DNA of 64,000 nucleotides from Pseudomonas sp. A34-9 (GCF_029543085.1 NZ_CP119967.1:1824501-1888500), one strand, 5' to 3'; shown: positions 34,888 to 43,347, numbered from the stretch's first letter. The notes: generated by a model not told the origin, from the sequence alone. Program-made: numbers and translations.

Positions 34888-36389
34888 GAGTGCTGATTCG
34901 CGCCGACGCCTCGCCGACCATTGGCAGTGGCCATATCGCCCGTTGCCTGACGCTGGCGCGGGTGTTGCGCGGGCAAGGCAGCCATGTCGCGTTTGCCTGC
35001 CGGCAATTGCCGGGGCATCGGCTGGAGGCGCTGAGCGGCGAAGGGTTTGAAACTTTTGCGTTACCCGATCGCTACCCCGCTGAAGACCCACAGCAAGCCA
35101 TCGAATCGATGCTGCCGTGGCAGGCCGATATCGATGCACTGGGTCTGTTGCTGGACGGCCATGCCGAGTTCGACTGGATCATCGTCGATCATTACGGCCT
35201 CGATCATCACTGGCAAACCGCTGCACGCCGCTGGGCGCATCGCATCGCGGCGGTGGATGATCTGGCGACCCGGCGCTACAGCGTTGATCTGTTGCTCAAT
35301 CAGAACTTGTCCGGCCTCAGCGAAAACTACACACCGTTGCTGCCTGAGGGTTGCCGCACGTTGCTCGGCCCGCGCTACGCCATGCTGCGCGAAGAGTTCA
35401 ATTGCCCGGCCATCGAGATAAAACCCACGGCTCGCCGGGTACTGGTGAATTTCGGTGGCTTCGATACGGCGATGCAGACGCATCACGCGATGCTCGCTCT
35501 CGCTGATTTCAACCAGTTGCAGGTGGATTTTGTCGCCGGTGCCGACAACCCGGCGTGGGCGCAGATGCAGGCGATGGCCGAGACGCGGCCGAACTGGCGC
35601 CTGCACAGTTTCGTCACTGATTTCTACCAGCGCATGAGCGAAGCCGATCTGTTTATCGGCGCTGGCGGCGGTACCAGTTGGGAGCGTGCGGCGCTGGGCT
35701 TGCCGACGATCTGTATTGCGGTGTCGAACAACCAACAGGTCAACGGCGAAGTCATGGCTGCTGCGGGGGCGCATGTGTTCATGGGCGCCCGTGAGCAGGT
35801 CAGTGTCGAGCAATTGCGTGACGCTGTCGGCTTCGTCGTGGGCAATCATTTTCTACGCCAGAGCCTGGCCCAGCGTTCGCGGCAACTGGTCGATGGTCGC
35901 GGCGCCGAGCGCGTCGCGGCAGCACTGGCCGGCGCGGTGCTCAAGCTGCGCCCGGCGACGCTGGACGATGCGCAGTTGCTGTTCGAGGGGCGTAATGCCG
36001 AAGTTGTGCGGCGCTGGTCGCCGGAGACTGGCGCGATCGATTGGGAGCAACACCTCAACTGGCTGACGGCGAGTTTGCGTAATCCGCAGCGGTTGCTGTT
36101 GATCGCCGAGGCGGACGATGGCGCCGTCGGTGTTGTGCGTTATGACCTGCGCGGATTCGAAGCCGAAGTCTCGATCTACCTGCTGCAAGGGCGTTTCGGC
36201 CTCGGCTGGGGCAGGGCGCTATTGACCCGTGGGCAGGCATTTGTCGCCGCGCACTGGCCACAACTGACGGTCATCAACGCCTGCGTCCTGCCGGACAATC
36301 TGCCCTCATTGAATGTGTTTCGTGACGCCGGGTTTACCCAAGGGGCCTGTGCGTTCACCCGTGTGTTGAAGGATCACCCCCATGCCTAG
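34884..36389 (+). CDS. pseG: PseG-PseH fusion: UDP-sugar hydrolase plus GNAT N-acetyltransferase
   Basis: A 501-aa two-domain protein. Residues 1-345 are PseG, which releases the 2,4-diacetamido altrose from UDP: catalytic-type H17 in IGSGHIARC, VDHYGLDHHW, and LFIGAGGGTSWERAALGLP. Residues about 350-500 form a GNAT domain (LRPATLDDAQLLFEGRN...GLGWGRALLTRG) that fits PseH, the 4-amino N-acetyltransferase; no separate pseH is present in the island. The two activities flank each other in the pathway (steps 3 and 4). It overlaps pseI by 8 nt. Confidence 0.93.
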   Translation: MRVLIRADASPTIGSGHIARCLTLARVLRGQGSHVAFACRQLPGHRLEALSGEGFETFALPDRYPAEDPQQAIESMLPWQADIDALGLLLDGHAEFDWIIVDHYGLDHHWQTAARRWAHRIAAVDDLATRRYSVDLLLNQNLSGLSENYTPLLPEGCRTLLGPRYAMLREEFNCPAIEIKPTARRVLVNFGGFDTAMQTHHAMLALADFNQLQVDFVAGADNPAWAQMQAMAETRPNWRLHSFVTDFYQRMSEADLFIGAGGGTSWERAALGLPTICIAVSNNQQVNGEVMAAAGAHVFMGAREQVSVEQLRDAVGFVVGNHFLRQSLAQRSRQLVDGRGAERVAAALAGAVLKLRPATLDDAQLLFEGRNAEVVRRWSPETGAIDWEQHLNWLTASLRNPQRLLLIAEADDGAVGVVRYDLRGFEAEVSIYLLQGRFGLGWGRALLTRGQAFVAAHWPQLTVINACVLPDNLPSLNVFRDAGFTQGACAFTRVLKDHPHA

Positions 36390-37434
36390 TTTCAAGATTG
36401 GCCACCGCTCGATCGGTGCCGACGCGCCGCCCTTCATCATTGCCGAGATGAGTGGCAACCATAACCAGTCGCTGGACGTGGCTTTGCAAATCGTCGAGGC
36501 CGCGGCCAAGGCCGGCGCGCATGCCTTGAAGCTGCAAACCTACACCGCCGACACGATGACCCTGGATCTGGCCGAAGGCGAGTTCTTCATCAAGGATCCG
36601 GGCAGTCTGTGGGCGGGTACTTCGCTCTATGACTTGTATGAAAAAGCCCATACACCGTGGGAGTGGCATGCACCGATTTTTGCCCGCGCAAAAGAACTCG
36701 GCATGCTCGCGTTCTCGACACCGTTCGATGACACGGCCGTAGACTTTCTCGAAAGCCTTGATGTACCGGCCTACAAGATTGCCAGTTTCGAAAACACCGA
36801 CTTGCCGTTGATCCGCCGCGTGGCCGCCACTGGCAAGCCGCTGATCATCTCCACGGGCATGGCCAGCATCGCCGAACTGGATGAAACCGTGCGCGCCGCC
36901 CGCGAGGCCGGGTGCAAGGACCTGGTGCTGCTCAAATGCACCAGCACCTACCCGGCGACGCCGCTCAACAGCAACGTGCGCACAATTCCCCATCTGCGTG
37001 AGTTGTTCGGTTGTGAGGTGGGGCTTTCCGATCACTCGATGGGCGTTGGCGTGTCGGTGGCAGCCGTGGCGCTTGGCGCGACGGTGGTGGAAAAACACTT
37101 CACCCTCGACCGTTCGGCGGGTGGCGTCGATGCGAGCTTCTCGCTGGAACCGGCAGAAATGGCCAGTCTGGTGGTGGAAACCGAACGTGCCTGGCAGGCC
37201 TTGGGTCAGGTGCGTTATGGCGCCACCGATGCCGAACTGAAATCGGTGGTGTATCGCCGTTCGCTGTACGTCACTGCCGACATGGCCGCCGGTGACACCT
37301 TTAGCGGGGACAATCTGCGCGCCATTCGCCCTGGTCTCGGTCTGCCGCCCAAGCACACCGACGCCGTACTCGGCCGCCGCGCCCGTGCACCGATCAAGCG
37401 CGGCACGCCGCTGGACTGGTCGTTGGTCGAATAA
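36382..37434 (+). CDS. pseI: Pseudaminic acid synthase PseI
   Basis: A 350-aa NeuB-family enzyme that condenses the 6-deoxy-diacetamido-altrose with phosphoenolpyruvate to give pseudaminic acid. The N-terminal barrel carries FIIAEMSGNHNQSLD, KLQTYTADTMT and GLSDHSMG; a C-terminal SAF (antifreeze-like) domain (about 290-350) includes AAGDTFSGDNLRAIRPG. Final step before PseF activation. The 226-bp gap after it holds no gene and no obvious terminator. Confidence 0.95.
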   Translation: MPSFKIGHRSIGADAPPFIIAEMSGNHNQSLDVALQIVEAAAKAGAHALKLQTYTADTMTLDLAEGEFFIKDPGSLWAGTSLYDLYEKAHTPWEWHAPIFARAKELGMLAFSTPFDDTAVDFLESLDVPAYKIASFENTDLPLIRRVAATGKPLIISTGMASIAELDETVRAAREAGCKDLVLLKCTSTYPATPLNSNVRTIPHLRELFGCEVGLSDHSMGVGVSVAAVALGATVVEKHFTLDRSAGGVDASFSLEPAEMASLVVETERAWQALGQVRYGATDAELKSVVYRRSLYVTADMAAGDTFSGDNLRAIRPGLGLPPKHTDAVLGRRARAPIKRGTPLDWSLVE

Positions 37435-37660
37435 CCCGATCTGCACCGATTCGGCAAAATAGCGTGACCTGCGAGTCATAACGCGCATCTTCACTGTATT
37501 GTATTGATCGGGGAGATGGCGCCTGGCTCGTTTTCGATTCCAGTGATAGCCCTTTGCGCTCCCCGTGGCTGCCCGTTGTGGCGGCCGTTTTCTGTTTGTC
37601 GGCGCCCCTCGAAATCCTTGCGAGCGGTGGTCTTGGGCTGTTTTTTATTGGGAAGCCGTA

Positions 37661-38587
37661 ATGATTGGCATAAAAAGCATTGCGAGCTACGTTCCTGTAG
37701 CCGGCGTGGACAATTACGCACAAGGTGCAAAATTCGAGAAGGATGAAGAATTCATCCTTGGCAAGATCGGCTCGGCATTCCTGCCGCGCAAAGACGCTGA
37801 ACAAGAAACTTCCGATCTGTGCGTGGAGGCGGCCAATGCGCTGTTTGCCAGCAACCCTGAACTGAAACGTGAATCGATCGACGCCTTGATCGTCGTCACG
37901 CAGAACGGTGACGAAGAAGGCCTGCCGCACACCGCAGCGATCGTGCAGGACAAACTCGGTCTGCCGACCAACGTTGCCGCGTTCGACATTTCCCTGGGCT
38001 GCTCCGGTTATGTCTACGGCATCTACGCGATCAAGGGTTTCATGGAAGCCGCCGGCCTGAAGAACGGCCTGCTGATCACCGCTGACCCGTATTCGAAAAT
38101 CGTCGACCCGGAAGACCGCAACACCACCATGCTGTTTGGCGATGCCGCGACCGCTACGTGGATGGGTGAAGATCCGACCTGGGCGCTGGGCAAGGCCAAG
38201 TTCGGCACTGACGGTTCCGGCGCACCGCATTTGAAGGTGACCGATGGCGTGTTCTTCATGAACGGTCGTCAGGTCTTCAACTTTGCGTTGCTGAAGGTGC
38301 CGGCACACTTGCACGAACTGCTCGATGACTCCGGTCTGAAGGCCGATGACATCGATGCCTTCTGCATTCACCAGGGCAGCGCGGCGATTGTCGATGCCGT
38401 GGCGCGGCGTTTCGAAGGGGAGCCGGAGAAGTTCATCAAGGACATGGTCGAGACCGGCAATACCGTGTCGTCGAGCATTCCGTTGCTGCTGGAAAAGCAC
38501 GTCATCGATTCCGACTGGCAGCGAATTGCGCTGAGCGGTTTCGGTGTCGGTCTGTCGTGGGGCTCGGCGATCATCTATCGTCCTTGA
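37661..38587 (+). CDS. 3-oxoacyl-ACP synthase III-like protein (flagellin glycosylation island)
   Basis: A 308-aa KAS III/FabH-type condensing enzyme with an intact triad: C114 in SLGCSGYVYG, H237 in FCIHQGS and N267 in ETGNTVSSS. The ATG at 37661 follows GGAAG. A stand-alone KAS III gene (orf3) lies between glycosyltransferase genes and fliC in P. syringae, where it is part of the flagellin glycosylation island; the same position here suggests supply of an acyl group for a sugar rather than fatty acid synthesis. No ACP or ketoreductase gene is beside it. A strong terminator follows. Confidence 0.9.
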   Translation: MIGIKSIASYVPVAGVDNYAQGAKFEKDEEFILGKIGSAFLPRKDAEQETSDLCVEAANALFASNPELKRESIDALIVVTQNGDEEGLPHTAAIVQDKLGLPTNVAAFDISLGCSGYVYGIYAIKGFMEAAGLKNGLLITADPYSKIVDPEDRNTTMLFGDAATATWMGEDPTWALGKAKFGTDGSGAPHLKVTDGVFFMNGRQVFNFALLKVPAHLHELLDDSGLKADDIDAFCIHQGSAAIVDAVARRFEGEPEKFIKDMVETGNTVSSSIPLLLEKHVIDSDWQRIALSGFGVGLSWGSAIIYRP

Positions 38588-38610
38588 GTCTGAGCAAAAA
38601 CGGCGGATAC

Positions 38611-38648
38611 AAAAATAGCGTTCAAGGTTAACCTTGAACGCTATTTTT
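38611..38648 (+). terminator. Rho-independent terminator after the KAS III gene
   Basis: A 38-bp perfect palindrome (AAAAATAGCGTTCAAGGTT and its complement) whose right arm runs into seven T. The A/T-rich outer arms make it potentially bidirectional. The next gene starts only 28 bp later. Confidence 0.92.
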
Positions 38649-38675
38649 TTGCCTGAAGAGGGAGCGCGAGGCGCC

Positions 38676-39965
38676 ATGAGCGAGTTTTTTCAAGCCAATG
38701 CCGAGGTGTTGCAGCGGCGCTGGCCGGCGCTGTTCGAGCGACTGATGGCGGAAGACAGTGCGGCCGTTCCCGCTCAATTGGTTGAGGGGCTTGGCTCGAC
38801 GCTGAGCATCAACGGCGTTCAACTGACCAGCCGCCATGACCGCCTTCATGAAGCGCGGATTCAAGCGTCCAGCCTGCCCGACCAAGCGCAATTGCATGTC
38901 TATGGCACTGGCCTCGGCGATTTGCCCGGGGTGCTGCTTGAGCGCACGGGACTGCAACGCTTGTATGTGCACATCCTCAACGGCGCGTTGTTTGCGCTGG
39001 TGGTGCAACTGCTCGATCAGCGTCAGTGGCTGGAAGATCCGCGCGTCGAGTTGTTTTATGCCGGTGATCACGCGGATTTTTTCACGCCGTTTTTTGCCTT
39101 GCCTGCCGAGATGCTGCTGGCTGACGACTTCAACGCGAAAGTGCGTGATCGCTTGGTCAGTGAAGTGCACCTGAGCTTCAACAATCGGGATTTCGATCCG
39201 CAGTCACCGGAGATTCAACAGCGTTTGCAGGCGTGCCTGCCCGTGCTGCTCGCCGATGCGGATGTGGCGCAGTTGTTCGGCACGTGTGCGGGGCGGGAAA
39301 TCTACGTGATCGCCACCGGGCCGACACTGGAGCAGCATTATCAGCGCCTGGCGGCAATCCGTCAGCGCGCCGAACGCCCATTGTTCATCTGTGTCGACAC
39401 CGCGTATCGACCGCTGCGCGAGCACGGGATTGTGCCTGACCTGGTGGTGAGCATTGATCAGCGCATCAGTTTTCGTCATCTGCCCTTCGAGGAGTCCGAC
39501 GGCATCCCGCTGGTGTATCTGCCGATGAGCGATCCGGCGGTGTTGAAGGCGTGGAAGGGCAAGCGTTACGGTGGTTATTCCGCGAGTCCGATCTACGCGA
39601 ACCTGCGTGAGCAGCATCCGCGAGCGCAGCTGCACGTGGGCGGCAGTGTGATTCACCCGGCGGTGGATCTGGCGGTAAAGATGGGTGCCACCGGCATCAC
39701 GCTGTTTGGCGCAGACTTCGCCTTCCCGATGAACAAGACCCATGCTGGCTGGAACGACGGTGATCTGGGGCCGCCAGTGAATCAGGCGCGACATTGGGTG
39801 CGCGATGGCCATGGCCAACGGGTCAGCACGCAACTCAATTTTCGCGGTTATCTGTGTGTGCTGGAGCGCTATATCGCTGCGCATCCACAGGTCGCGTTTC
39901 TCAACAGCAGCCGCTCCGGGGCGCTAATCGCCGGAACCGGTTTCAACCCGGAGTTTGTGCAATGA
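38676..39965 (+). CDS. maf: Motility accessory factor (Maf, DUF115) glycosyltransferase
   Basis: A 429-aa DUF115/Maf protein. The central nucleotide-binding core has IYVIATGPTLEQHYQRL, FICVDTAYRPL and ITLFGADFAFPMNKTHAGW (about 218-385). Maf proteins transfer pseudaminic or legionaminic acid onto flagellin, which fits the complete pse pathway upstream. The ATG at 38676 is preceded by GAGGGAG. It starts behind a strong terminator, so it needs its own promoter or read-through. The stop overlaps the next small gene (ATGA). Confidence 0.9.
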   Translation: MSEFFQANAEVLQRRWPALFERLMAEDSAAVPAQLVEGLGSTLSINGVQLTSRHDRLHEARIQASSLPDQAQLHVYGTGLGDLPGVLLERTGLQRLYVHILNGALFALVVQLLDQRQWLEDPRVELFYAGDHADFFTPFFALPAEMLLADDFNAKVRDRLVSEVHLSFNNRDFDPQSPEIQQRLQACLPVLLADADVAQLFGTCAGREIYVIATGPTLEQHYQRLAAIRQRAERPLFICVDTAYRPLREHGIVPDLVVSIDQRISFRHLPFEESDGIPLVYLPMSDPAVLKAWKGKRYGGYSASPIYANLREQHPRAQLHVGGSVIHPAVDLAVKMGATGITLFGADFAFPMNKTHAGWNDGDLGPPVNQARHWVRDGHGQRVSTQLNFRGYLCVLERYIAAHPQVAFLNSSRSGALIAGTGFNPEFVQ

Positions 39966-40228
39966 GTGCGCTGAGCCTCTGTAAGGATGAATGTCGCCAG
40001 TGTGCGGGTTTGTTTCGCCTCGGGCGCGATGTCGAGGCGGCGCTGACGATGGTCGATGTGTTTGAAAAGGCCCAGCAATGTTTAGCGTCTGCCCCGGCAG
40101 AGGTTCAGCAGGTGTGGGCGCAGCTGTTACTGCAAATGCTCGAATGCCAGGAGCGCCAGGACTGGTTGGGGCTGGCTGACTCTATGGAGTACGAACTGGT
40201 GGATTTGCTCGCAAGTGCGCCGGTCTGA
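39962..40228 (+). CDS. Small Cys-containing hypothetical protein (88 aa)
   Basis: Starts with MSALSLCKDECRQCAGLFRL (a C-x3-C-x2-C cluster) and continues as an amphipathic helical protein (VDVFEKAQQCLASAPAEVQQVW). No family recognised. Its ATG overlaps the maf stop (ATGA), so the two are translationally coupled, and fliC follows. A role beside Maf (chaperone, adaptor or regulator of flagellin modification) is inference from position only. Confidence 0.65.
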   Translation: MSALSLCKDECRQCAGLFRLGRDVEAALTMVDVFEKAQQCLASAPAEVQQVWAQLLLQMLECQERQDWLGLADSMEYELVDLLASAPV

Positions 40229-40364
40229 GTCGTGCCGACTGCACTGGCCCGCAGGTTTGCGCGGCAGTCGGTTTTATGACGTCATTTTTTCGCGGTGGAT
40301 GGGCTGCTAAGTCTTTGTTTTCTTGGGGGTGGCAGGGTGATGGCAAATTTTTTTCAAAAAGCCC

Positions 40365-40391
40365 TCAAGCAACCTGCAAACCCGACGATAA
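40365..40391 (+). promoter_or_regulatory. FliA (sigma-28) promoter of fliC
   Basis: TCAAGCAA-N11-GACGATAA; spacing is exact and the -10 differs at one position from GCCGATAA. It is 80 nt before the fliC ATG, giving a leader of about 70 nt. The rest of the 40229-40471 gap holds no gene. Confidence 0.75.
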
Positions 40392-40471
40392 CTATTACGA
40401 AGGTTCTCTAGGCCATACCCGGCGGTTGCCAGGGCCGGAAGCCGCAGTACCCAACCAACGAGGAATTCGTC

Positions 40472-41323
40472 ATGGCTTTAACAGTAAACACCAACACCAC
40501 GTCGTTGAACGTTCAGAAAAACCTGAACCGCGCTTCCGACGCTCTGTCGACTTCGATGCAGCGCCTGTCTTCCGGCCTGAAAATCAACAGCGCTAAAGAC
40601 GACGCCGCTGGCCTGCAAATCTCCAACCGTATGTCTTCCCAGATCCGCGGTAACACCCAGGCCATCCAGAACGCCAACGACGGTATCTCCGTAGCTCAGA
40701 CCGCTGAAGGCGCTCTGCAAGCCACTACCGACATTCTGCAGCGTATGCGTGAACTGGCTGTTAAAGCACGTAACGGTACCAACGGCACTGCTGACCAGAC
40801 CGCTACCAACGCTGAATTCGCTCAGATGTCCGACGAGATCACCCGTATCTCGGCTTCGACCAACCTGAACGGCAAAAACCTGCTGGACGGTTCGGCTGGT
40901 ACTGTGACCCTGCAAGTGGGCGCAAACACCGGTTCGGCTAACCACATCGACCTGGTTCTGAGCTCCAAGTTCGACGCAGTAAGCCTGTCGGTAGGCAGCG
41001 GTACTCTGTCCCTGACCGGTGCTAGCGTTTCTGGCGCTGCTACCAACATCGACAACGCTATCACTGCAATCGACGCCGCTATCGCTGCAATCGGTTCGAC
41101 TCGTGCCAGCCTGGGTGCTTCGCAAAACCGTCTGACCAGCACCATCCAGAACTTGCAGAACATCACCGAGAACACCACTGCTGCACAAGGTCGCGTACAA
41201 GATACCGACTTCGCCGCAGAGACTGCTAACCTGACCAAGCAGCAAACCCTGCAACAGGCTTCGACCTCTGTTCTGGCTCAAGCCAACCAACTGCCTTCCG
41301 CTGTACTGAAGCTGCTTCAGTAA
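40472..41323 (+). CDS. fliC: Flagellin FliC
   Basis: A 283-aa filament subunit. Conserved D0/D1 ends: MALTVNTNTTSLNVQKNLNR and SSGLKINSAKDDAAGLQISN at the N-terminus, and TDFAAETANLTKQQTLQQAS with NQLPSAVLKLLQ at the C-terminus. The central part (about 150-195) is short and Ser/Thr/Gly-rich, so the protein is much smaller than Salmonella flagellin (about 495 aa); surface serines and threonines there are the likely O-glycosylation sites. GAGGAATTCGTC precedes the ATG. It has its own sigma-28 promoter and terminator. Confidence 0.98.
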   Translation: MALTVNTNTTSLNVQKNLNRASDALSTSMQRLSSGLKINSAKDDAAGLQISNRMSSQIRGNTQAIQNANDGISVAQTAEGALQATTDILQRMRELAVKARNGTNGTADQTATNAEFAQMSDEITRISASTNLNGKNLLDGSAGTVTLQVGANTGSANHIDLVLSSKFDAVSLSVGSGTLSLTGASVSGAATNIDNAITAIDAAIAAIGSTRASLGASQNRLTSTIQNLQNITENTTAAQGRVQDTDFAAETANLTKQQTLQQASTSVLAQANQLPSAVLKLLQ

Positions 41324-41338
41324 TTCGGAATGAGTTTG

Positions 41339-41376
41339 AGCGGGGGAGTGCGCTTGTCGCGCTCTCTCGCTTTTTT
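41339..41376 (+). terminator. fliC terminator
   Basis: AGCGGGGGAGTGCGC, a small TTGTC loop and the matching GCGCTCTCTCGCT followed by six T, 16 nt after the fliC stop. A strong hairpin suited to a very highly expressed gene; partial read-through would feed flaG. Confidence 0.88.
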
Positions 41377-41394
41377 CGTTAAGAGGTGATGGGC

Positions 41395-41751
41395 ATGGAC
41401 ATGAGCGTCAAGCTTAACGTGTCTTATCCGGCTCCCAAGCCAGCGACACCTGTTGCTGACAAGCCGTCAGAGACGCCAAAAGTCGCGAAGGCCGATGCTC
41501 CGGTTGCTGACAAAAGTCAGGACACGGATGACGCCAAGTTGAAACTGGCAGTGCAGGAGATCGAGAAGTTCGTTCAATCGATCAAGCGCAATCTGGAGTT
41601 CTCGATCGATGAGCATTCCGGTAAGGTCATCGTCAAGGTGATCGCAAGCGAGACGGGTGAGGTCGTTCGACAGATTCCCTCCGCAGAAGCCCTCAAGCTG
41701 GCAGACAGCCTCGCCAATGCGAGCCACGTATTGTTCGACGCCAAAGTCTGA
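41395..41751 (+). CDS. flaG: Flagellar protein FlaG
   Basis: A 118-aa FlaG-family protein. The conserved C-terminal half reads EKFVQSIKRNLEFSIDEHSG then KVIVKVIASETGEVVRQIPS; the N-terminal part is Pro/Lys/Asp-rich and disordered. In pseudomonads and relatives FlaG affects filament length. The ATG at 41395 is chosen for its spacing from AAGAGGTG; GTG 41386 and ATG 41389 lie in frame just upstream. It sits between fliC and fliD as in P. aeruginosa. Confidence 0.9.
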   Translation: MDMSVKLNVSYPAPKPATPVADKPSETPKVAKADAPVADKSQDTDDAKLKLAVQEIEKFVQSIKRNLEFSIDEHSGKVIVKVIASETGEVVRQIPSAEALKLADSLANASHVLFDAKV

Positions 41752-41833
41752 TAGCTGGCATGAATAATGTTTGTACGTTCTCAGGACGCGTGTAACGGTC
41801 AAAAGAATGGCAACAATCTGAAGGGAGATGCAC

Positions 41834-43282
41834 ATGGCAAGTCCAATTCTACCGGGTTCCGGACTGGGTTCCGGCCTGGACATCGGCGCGATCGTGACCG
41901 CGCTGGTCAACGCCGACAAGTCTGCCAAGCAGACGCAGATCGACACTCAGACGAAAACCAACTCGCTGAAGATTTCCGGTGTCGGTTCGCTGAAAAGCGC
42001 ACTGGCGGCGTATCAGAAGGCGATGACCGACCTTAATAAAGCGTCGAGCCCGGCATTTGCCGGTTTTACCGCAACGTCGGACACACCAACGATTGTCGGT
42101 GCAACATCGGACAAAACGGCCGTACCGGGTACTTACAGCGTTGTCGTGAAGAATCTGGCCACCGGCTCGAAAGTCGCCAGTGCCGCATTTGCCGGCGGTG
42201 CCGCCAGTGCCATTCCGAGTGGTACTCTGAAAATCAGTCAGAATGGCATTGATTACAATGTTGCGATTCCGGCCAATGCCACTTTGCAGTCCACGCGGGA
42301 CGCGATCAACACGGCGCAGGCCAGCAACGGTATTTCCGCCAACATCGTGACGGACAGCAGCGGTTCTTCGCGCCTGGTGCTGAGCTCGAACAAGACGGGC
42401 GCCGGCATGGACCTGCAGGTCAGCGGTATCGCTGGTCTTGAGATCGATGGCACCCAGGAAATGGGTGACAATCCGGCGGCAGGCGCTTCCGGAGCGGTCG
42501 GCAAGGTCGCCAAAGATGCAAACCTCACCATTGACGGACTGGCTGTCAGCAGCAAGACCAACACGGTGACGGGCGCCATCAGCGGCATGACGCTGAATCT
42601 GGTTGCTGCGAGCCCTGTCGTCAACGGCACCGCAACCCCGGCGACGGTTTCGGTTGCGACCAATACCGCCGGTATCCAGACGTCGCTGCAAACGTTCATC
42701 GATGCCTACAACACCCTGAGGAAAACCGTCGACACGCTGTCCAAGGCAACGCCGGACGCCGATGGCAATCTGACCGTTTCATCGGCTTTCACCGGTGACG
42801 CGCTGCCGCGCTCGTTGATGGCTGATGTGCGTGCTCAGCTGACGGATCCAGGGGCTGGCGGCCAAGGGCAATTGTCCGTGCTGTCGCAGATGGGTGTTTT
42901 GACTGACAGCAAAACCGGTTTGCTGACGCTCGACACGGCGGTGTTCAACAAGCGTATGGAAATCCCGGGCATGGCTGGTCAGGTTCAACAACTGTTCAGT
43001 GGTACCGACGCCAAAAATGGTCTGTTGGCACGCATGAACGCGGCGGTTGATCCGTACGTCAAGACCGGTGGCCTGCTCGATCAGCGCAGTTCCAACCTGA
43101 CGAACATCACCACGGCCCTGCAAAAGCAGCAGACGGCCCTGGACTTGCGCGTCGATAACCTGACGAAGACGCTGACGGCCAAATACAACGCCATGGACCT
43201 GCTGGTCGGGCAGATGAAAGCAACGGCGAGTAATATCACGTCGTTCTTCAGCTCCCTGAATGCTCAGCAGTCCGCGAAGTAA
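41834..43282 (+). CDS. fliD: Flagellar filament cap FliD (HAP2)
   Basis: A 482-aa capping protein that chaperones flagellin insertion at the filament tip. N-terminal ILPGSGLGSGLDIGAIVTAL and the C-terminal coiled region LTKTLTAKYNAMDLLVGQMK define the family. The ATG at 41834 follows AAGGGAG with good spacing; an in-frame ATG at 41828 is less well placed. A terminator follows at 43297. Confidence 0.95.
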   Translation: MASPILPGSGLGSGLDIGAIVTALVNADKSAKQTQIDTQTKTNSLKISGVGSLKSALAAYQKAMTDLNKASSPAFAGFTATSDTPTIVGATSDKTAVPGTYSVVVKNLATGSKVASAAFAGGAASAIPSGTLKISQNGIDYNVAIPANATLQSTRDAINTAQASNGISANIVTDSSGSSRLVLSSNKTGAGMDLQVSGIAGLEIDGTQEMGDNPAAGASGAVGKVAKDANLTIDGLAVSSKTNTVTGAISGMTLNLVAASPVVNGTATPATVSVATNTAGIQTSLQTFIDAYNTLRKTVDTLSKATPDADGNLTVSSAFTGDALPRSLMADVRAQLTDPGAGGQGQLSVLSQMGVLTDSKTGLLTLDTAVFNKRMEIPGMAGQVQQLFSGTDAKNGLLARMNAAVDPYVKTGGLLDQRSSNLTNITTALQKQQTALDLRVDNLTKTLTAKYNAMDLLVGQMKATASNITSFFSSLNAQQSAK

Positions 43283-43296
43283 CAGGCAGTAACGAC

Positions 43297-43336
43297 AAAA
43301 ACCCGGCTACGCTTTATCGGCGTGCGCCGGGTTTTT
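43297..43336 (+). terminator. fliD terminator
   Basis: AAAAACCCGGC and GCCGGGTTTTT separated by an 18-nt loop, 15 nt after the fliD stop. Confidence 0.85.
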
Positions 43337-43347
43337 GTCTTTTGATC

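Noticed and set aside
40330..40345. Possible sigma-54 promoter of fliC (TGGCAGG-N4-TGGCA, GG/GC 10 nt apart)
   Set aside because: The -12 half (TGGC) departs from TTGC at the second position, and a much better sigma-28 site lies 20 nt downstream, as expected for flagellin.
41752..41833. RpoN or FliA promoter between flaG and fliD
   Set aside because: TGGCATG is present at about 41757 but no GC pair at the required distance, and no sigma-28 pattern; fliD is probably cotranscribed with flaG.
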